This document shows positions 58,661 through 64,000 of a DNA stretch of 64,000 bases, piece after piece. Positions within the stretch are counted from its first letter, which is position 1. Every line of letters begins with the position of its first letter. The translations under genes were made by a program, and so were the position numbers. The notes under the pieces were generated by a model, which saw only the letters and a program-made list of their open reading frames with translations, was not told the DNA's origin and did no database searches. Source of the stretch: Circinella minor (lineage: Eukaryota; Mucoromycota; Mucoromycetes; Mucorales; Lichtheimiaceae); the NCBI GenBank assembly GCA_016758965.1, contig JAEPRB010000016.1:124001-188000 (forward strand), written 5' to 3'.

Positions 58661-60002
58661 ACCTGAGTTAGTTATATGATCTTTTGATAATTATTTACAT
58701 TCACTCCCTCTTTCCATTTATTGGGATAAGGATAAAAAATCTTCACGATATCCAATGTAATGTTTGATTCTACATTAAATCTTTTAAAAAAATATTGCTA
58801 CGTATCAATAATTGACAAAAAAAAACCATTTGTGTTTTCTTGATCAAAACAGCTATCATCGACACTGAACTTATTATACATATACATTTTTTGGTGGGTG
58901 ACAGAATTTTTTTTATATTTTTTTGTTTTCATCTTTTAGATGTAACATAAAATTTATAGACTGGGAAGAAGAGTTGGGGGGTTAAAAAAAATTTCCACCG
59001 AGTAAACAAGTTTATATACTGAAGTTTATATACTGTATCTATGAGAAGCATTGTTGATATCATGGAAACCATAGATAGAGCGGAAAGTGGTCTTACAAAT
59101 GACGAGCTCATTACCTGCACCCGAACGATTGATTTCATTGATAACATGTCCAAGTCTATAAGAGAAGTTAAGCATGATCTCCTCTTTTTGCTACAAGAAT
59201 GAATGGTAATAAATTGAATGTAGAAGGGACTGCGAACCTGTACGTAGAGTAATGAGAAAAGCGAAAAGTTTATGGGAAGATGTTTTTTTTTCACTTTAAG
59301 TCGCTACAACTAATTTGTTAATGAGTTTATATTGGCTATATCAGGTTAACGAAATTACCACATAATATATCGAACATTGATCAAATTTATTAAGTCGAGT
59401 CACAAGCAACGTATTTTGACGCATTTTTATCAGAATTGGTTGAAGATCAAGATAGAATGTCGCATTATGGTGGGTCAACAAAGCATCTAATGAAGCAACT
59501 GAAATCAGACCTAATGCTATTATCTCGACTTTGATGCAGCATGATTACGAATATTATCTTGGGTTTGGTAGAGTCAAGGTCGCCAACAGTTCTACAACCA
59601 AGTATAATGTGTGTGAGGTGTGCGATAGAATGATAGTTTAATAATTCAGCAAATAAAAAATAAAATATACAATGAGCCCTTTGAAACAGAATTATATTCG
59701 CGAAAACATGATAGCGAATAGTATTCTATATACCTGCTAGTCTATTTATATAAGTTGTGTATCATAATGAGTTATTTCTAGTACGTATGTAATCTGAAGA
59801 ATGTGATTTAAAGAATCTGATCTTAAGATATGAGAACCTTGTTCTCAAGAAGAGCTTTTTAGCTCTATTAGGGGTAGACTCTTTAAAATCTTCGGTATTT
59901 TACATTATTGATTTCATGACACTACAGAGCCAACCTTAGTATATTGGGTGCTATTGCCGTTTATGGTGTTATTTCGTTATTCAGACGATAAGTTTGTGAC
60001 GA
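58661..60002. other. Spacer with short relic frames
   Basis: Plus-strand ATG frame at 59041-59202 (MRSIVDIMETIDRAESGLTN..., 53 codons) and a piece near 59532-59641 (DYEYYLGFGRVKVANSS, CEVCDR) look protein-like but match nothing I recognise. They may be eroded parts of the transposon that follows. Confidence 0.35.
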
Positions 60003-60420
60003 CCAAAAAAGAAAAGATAAGCTGCTGATGGACCAACACAAAAAAAGGGAGCCATTAGTAGCGTTTTTATAGAATTTATTGAACAAGTACTCACCAATAT
60101 TGAAGCCTGCGAACACCCATTCCGATACCTTTTTTTTAGATAATTGTGCTATCCATCGAACCATTGATGTCAAGGATCGAATGGGTTGCACAACGTGGTT
60201 TCGAGATTATTTTCCTTCTACCGTATTCTCCATTCTTATATCCAACCGAGAAATTTTGGTCAAAACCTCAAGATGTGGTTAACAAAGATTGTGTTTCTGT
60301 AAGACTTCATACTAAATTTAGTGATTGATTAAAAGAACAACAAAATACGTAGCACATTTTTTGCGAAGATTGTCAAGCTTGAATCAAGCACTCAATGCTA
60401 TTCTGGGATAATTGTTTGGC
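60003..60420 (+). mobile_element. Tc1/IS630-type DDE transposase remnant
   Basis: Plus-strand pieces in two or three frames: KKGAISSVFIEFIEQVLTNI (about 60036-60100), DNCAIHRTIDVKDRM with the second catalytic Asp (about 60140-60186), then in a shifted frame RGFEIIFLLPYSPFLYP and TEKFWSKPQDVV with the LPPYSPxLNPIEEFW-like motif (about 60199-60285). The third acidic residue is present as Glu of TEKFW. Frame changes near 60138 and between the last two blocks show that it is dead. No terminal inverted repeats were located. Confidence 0.65.
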
Positions 60421-62432
60421 AAGAGAAAAGGGTTATAAAAAACTACAATTGCTACGTATAATATAGTTATTTATTAAACATAAATAATAAATTATTATTA
60501 ATCTTTCATATTCGTTTTTATTATCTGGTAGTTCATAATTATTTGACACAGCTCTATATAAAAACTATATGGCTCATTTTTATTTTTGGTAGCCAAATTT
60601 GACTTCCAACGCTGTACGTAATATGAATCAATTATTTATAAGATAGTATTCTACGTATTTAATATTATGAAAGATAAATATAAAATGTATAGGCCAAAGT
60701 TAAACTATCTGTAATTAATTCAATCATTATTTATACTATTTTACAATGACGTTTAATAATATTCAATGGTTATAAAAACTATTTAACGATTAACAATATT
60801 TCTTATTAATCGATACGTACGTAAAAACAATTATAATAATTAATGATTCTTTGACTATAATGTTCACCAATGAAATTTGAGTCCTAATTTGGCAGGTTGT
60901 ATACTTTTCTCACGTGATTATATTTTTTTGATGATACAACTTTTAATGTAATAGTAATAATAAAATATAAATGCTTTTTTGTGGGTGTAACAATATAATT
61001 ATATAAAAAAATATTGATCTTATTGATTCATAGAAAACGAAATTATTTCTATGATATTATTATATACACTTTTGTTGAATGAGAGAATTTTTTCAATATT
61101 TTTTTCAAAAGGCCTACGTTATTCTTCTTTTTGTAGGGGACTAAAAATTCCTTTTTTATTAAAGCCTTCATTAATGACGATCAGTACTGAAAAGCTTACT
61201 GTATATGTCTTCGTTCAATTTTGTGGCCACAGTATTTATTGCTTCGGCTGCGTATAATTTATATTTATATTTTTTCTTTTTTGGAAGTGAAAAAAAAAAA
61301 AGATAAAAATAAACATTGGATTCATATACTCGGAACAAAAATTGGGGGGGGGGGGTGAAAAAAAGTCTAACCTTTTGTAAAGACGAAAAAGTTGATGACT
61401 TTGTGTACTCAATCATCGTCATTTATATACTACTCCAAAGAAGTCCAAGTATCGTGAAATCAAACTTTGTTTCGTTATGTGGTAAAGCACTTTTTTTTCA
61501 TACCCGCTAATTATTATGTGCAGGAAGATGTATATCATATAAAATTATACTTTGTAATAAAACGACTGGTAGGAAAGAAGAGAAAAAACAAAGAAGAAAT
61601 GAAACAATGACATGCTTGCAACATCACTTGAAATAATGTAAGGATTTTCTCGGTTGTAACTCATAGTATACACTAAAGCTGAGTAATCTATCATTTTCCT
61701 CCATATAATTAATACCAGGTATTTATACATAGACAGTAAAAATTCAATTTTTACGTGGAGATGAATAGAGTTACAATGTGTGTACAGGAGCAATTACATT
61801 CAACAGCAATGTAGATTGCTTTTTCTATACGAAAAAGATACTGTTTTATCTTTTCATTCATGATATTATATACTGTTGTAATTTATATATGTTCAACAGG
61901 ATAGGTCGATCATTTTTATAAAAAAGATTATTGTTTTGGCGAAACGTTTCTAGATAAGTAGAGTGTATTTATGCTGAGCCACTGGGAAATGGGATGTTCA
62001 TGTTACACATCAACAGATGAATATATTATATTAAGAATATAAATAACAAGAATAGCTGAGATGTACATTTTTTTCTTTCAGATTGACTACGCAAAATTCT
62101 AACTATTATCGTAAGATCAGCCTTTTTTTCTTCTTCTTTTTTTTCTTTTTTTTTAGTAAAGAGCATGTCTGTTTAATATCTATTTTTCTGTTAGCAATAG
62201 CTATTTCTTGAACATTACCAAGAAACTATATGGCATAAACGTTACAGTCAGCTTTGTATTACTGAACAGTTTGTTTTAGAGTTTAGTATTGTCGTACCAA
62301 GAATCCTTTGTGTTGCATTGAATACCACGCTAAAAACCATATTTTCTGCAATTGATTTTTGGTTTTTCTTTTGAAAAAATAAATAAATATTTTTTTATAT
62401 TTTCTTTTCTCTTTTACATTTACATAATTAAA
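60421..62432. other. Gene-poor spacer upstream of the kelch gene
   Basis: About 2 kb of AT-rich DNA with several TACGTA hexamers, poly-A/T and a G10-like tract near 61346-61355. No gene or RNA supported. Confidence 0.5.
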
Positions 62433-64000
62433 ATGATTTGCTATTATAGACCTTCTTTTCAAACAATACTTTTATCAATATTGCTACTACTCTCGGTCGC
62501 AATAATGAATGTTCAGTCAATTTGGTTAAGTCCCCGAACTTATACAGGTAAAATAATTATCTAGATTATTATTATCATCATCATCATATGTAAAAATCTT
62601 ATACGTAACAACACAATATATTATTTCACTAGAACTTTTCTTTTTATTTATCTTTATGATTGTTTAATGTTATTAAAAATTGTATAATAGAGTGTGCTTA
62701 TATGTGGCCGGAAGCAACAATTTATTGTTATGGAGGAGATATACAACCTATAAATACATCATGTGATAATGAAAATAAAGACAGCAAGAACGACAAAACA
62801 CCCCCTGACAGTGGTGGTAGCAACGATACACAGGAAGACGATGGTTGTGGAGAAAACGGCACTAAGATATTCTACTCTCTTAATTTAACGCAGTCCAAGC
62901 CTTTAAATGAGTTGCAAAATTCATGGAAGTTAGTAAGTGACGGCGCAGGTGCTGGTCCAAACAAACATTTCACCTTGTCAGCAATTACAGGAAACAACCA
63001 AACTAAACTTGTAAGTTCTATAGAAGGGATGACTAAAGCACTTTTTTGAAAGGCACATATATACTAATAAATGAAAATGAAAACGATTATACCAGATAAT
63101 GCATGGAGGCGTTGGTAATGAGACCCAATTACCACGATATGATACAGGAGTTTATGATATTGTCAATGGGACATGGGAGGAAGATGGAGATCGTTTCATG
63201 CCTACACAGTCGTAAGTAATTAAATGTTTAATTAGTAAATCCTTAGATAATATTAAATACACATAATTATTTTATTATAGATATGGTCATTCTGCAGCTG
63301 TTGATAACGATGGAAACGTTGCTTATTTTTATAGTGGAATTAGGTTTGTAATAATTTTATAGCATTACTAAATGTTTCTTTATGAGAATCTAATATTTTA
63401 GCTAAGCAATCTAATATATGTATATATGTACAATGATTACTAATTCTCGTATATAATTCAAACCAGAGATATAAAGACTACATACAGAAGTAGTCCGCGG
63501 CTGTTGCAAGAATTATATTCGTATAATACCTCTGTATGTATAAATTAACTCTATTTTTTTTTTCAAAAAAAAGAGAATGTCTTATATAACAAAAAACTAC
63601 ATTATTAAGGGAAGCAAAATGTAATGCTGATTTTTATTGAAATGTTTCTTTTTCTATTTCCTAATACATGATAGTATCAGATACCTCTTTGGAATGTTAC
63701 AATTCCAAGAGAGCCTAGTTATGTGTATACATATAAACGGGAGTTTCATAAGGCGGTATATGGAAACAATGATATAATATATCATATTGGTGGTTTATCC
63801 CCCAGTTCGGAGGGGGCTGAATTTTATGCAAAGTCCTTTGAAGACATAAATACGTACGCCGTACGAATGTATGAAGAAATTGTCACATATGATATAAAAA
63901 ATAATAATTGGAAATATAGAAAAACAAATAAAGACATCTATCCTACAGGAAGAATTTATCATTCAGCAACTTTACGTAAGAAAAGAAGATATACCTATTT
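62433..64000 (+). CDS. Secreted or membrane kelch-repeat protein, 5' part only
   Basis: Six exons are visible: 62433-62547, 62691-63010, 63096-63211, 63281-63343, 63467-63533 and 63675-63975, ending at a donor (TTAC/GTAAGA) close to the window edge. Phases agree throughout. The protein starts with a signal peptide (TILLSILLLLSVAIMNVQS). It then shows kelch-type blades: TIYCYGGDI, LIMHGGVGN...YDIVNGTW, SYGHSAAVDNDGNVAYFYSGI, IIYHIGGL...VTYDIKNNNWKY and TGRIYHSATL. GG doublets followed by Tyr/Trp at the expected spacing support a beta-propeller. An acidic Asp/Ser/Lys insert lies between the first two blades, and there are several N-glycosylation sequons. Probably extracellular or wall-associated; a C-terminal membrane helix or catalytic domain could lie outside the window. 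Confidence 0.75.

Noticed and set aside
1..64000. tRNA, rRNA, CRISPR arrays and riboswitches
   Set aside because: Looked for tRNA TPsiC-like boxes and repeat-spacer arrays by eye; none found. Weak tRNAs could be missed without a covariance-model scan.

Overview
The window looks like nuclear DNA from an early-diverging filamentous fungus, most likely Mucoromycota (Mucorales-like). It is AT-rich, its genes carry many short GT-AG introns, intergenic DNA is full of poly-A/T tracts, and several decayed repeats resemble LINE, F-box and zinc-knuckle families I associate with Mucorales genomes. The lineage call rests on remembered family resemblance, not on a search. All exon models were assembled by hand from splice signals and frame closure; models that close exactly in frame are marked as such.

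Layout. 1-2675: minus-strand exons of one or two lineage-restricted genes. 2736-9330: a repeat nest. Two related but diverged zinc-knuckle elements lie in opposite orientation, with homologous 3' ends carrying a short hairpin; the 3' end of one LINE and the 5' and middle part of another sit between and beside them. 9908-10714: secreted thaumatin-like protein. 11271-21383, all minus: APC2 (cullin subunit of the anaphase-promoting complex), a ferritin that appears to have lost most ferroxidase ligands, a small unknown protein, and DCN1 (cullin neddylation factor, probably N-myristoylated). 24034-29703, plus: a PQ-loop transporter of the vacuolar basic amino acid type and a large Golgi-type glycosyltransferase-like protein with two GT-A-like halves. 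31391-36671: decayed F-box/LRR gene and a possible piggyBac fragment. 38061-43519, plus: an alpha-arrestin with PPxY motifs, a defensin-like secreted cysteine-rich peptide, and MYG1. 43894-49423, minus: a MEF2-type MADS-box factor and an MLX-like bHLH-zipper factor. 53788-58660, plus: COR1 of the cytochrome bc1 complex and an apolipoprotein-N-acyltransferase-like membrane nitrilase with a complete catalytic triad. 60003-60420: Tc1/IS630-type transposase remnant. 62433-64000: 5' part of a secreted kelch-repeat protein cut by the window edge.

The genes do not form an operon-like system; most are unrelated housekeeping genes. The points most worth following up are the ferroxidase-dead ferritin with a 31-nt exon, the 10-nt exon in DCN1, the defensin-like precursor, the eukaryotic Lnt-like enzyme, the inverted pair of zinc-knuckle elements, and a lineage-restricted protein with a D...ExK nuclease-like signature.
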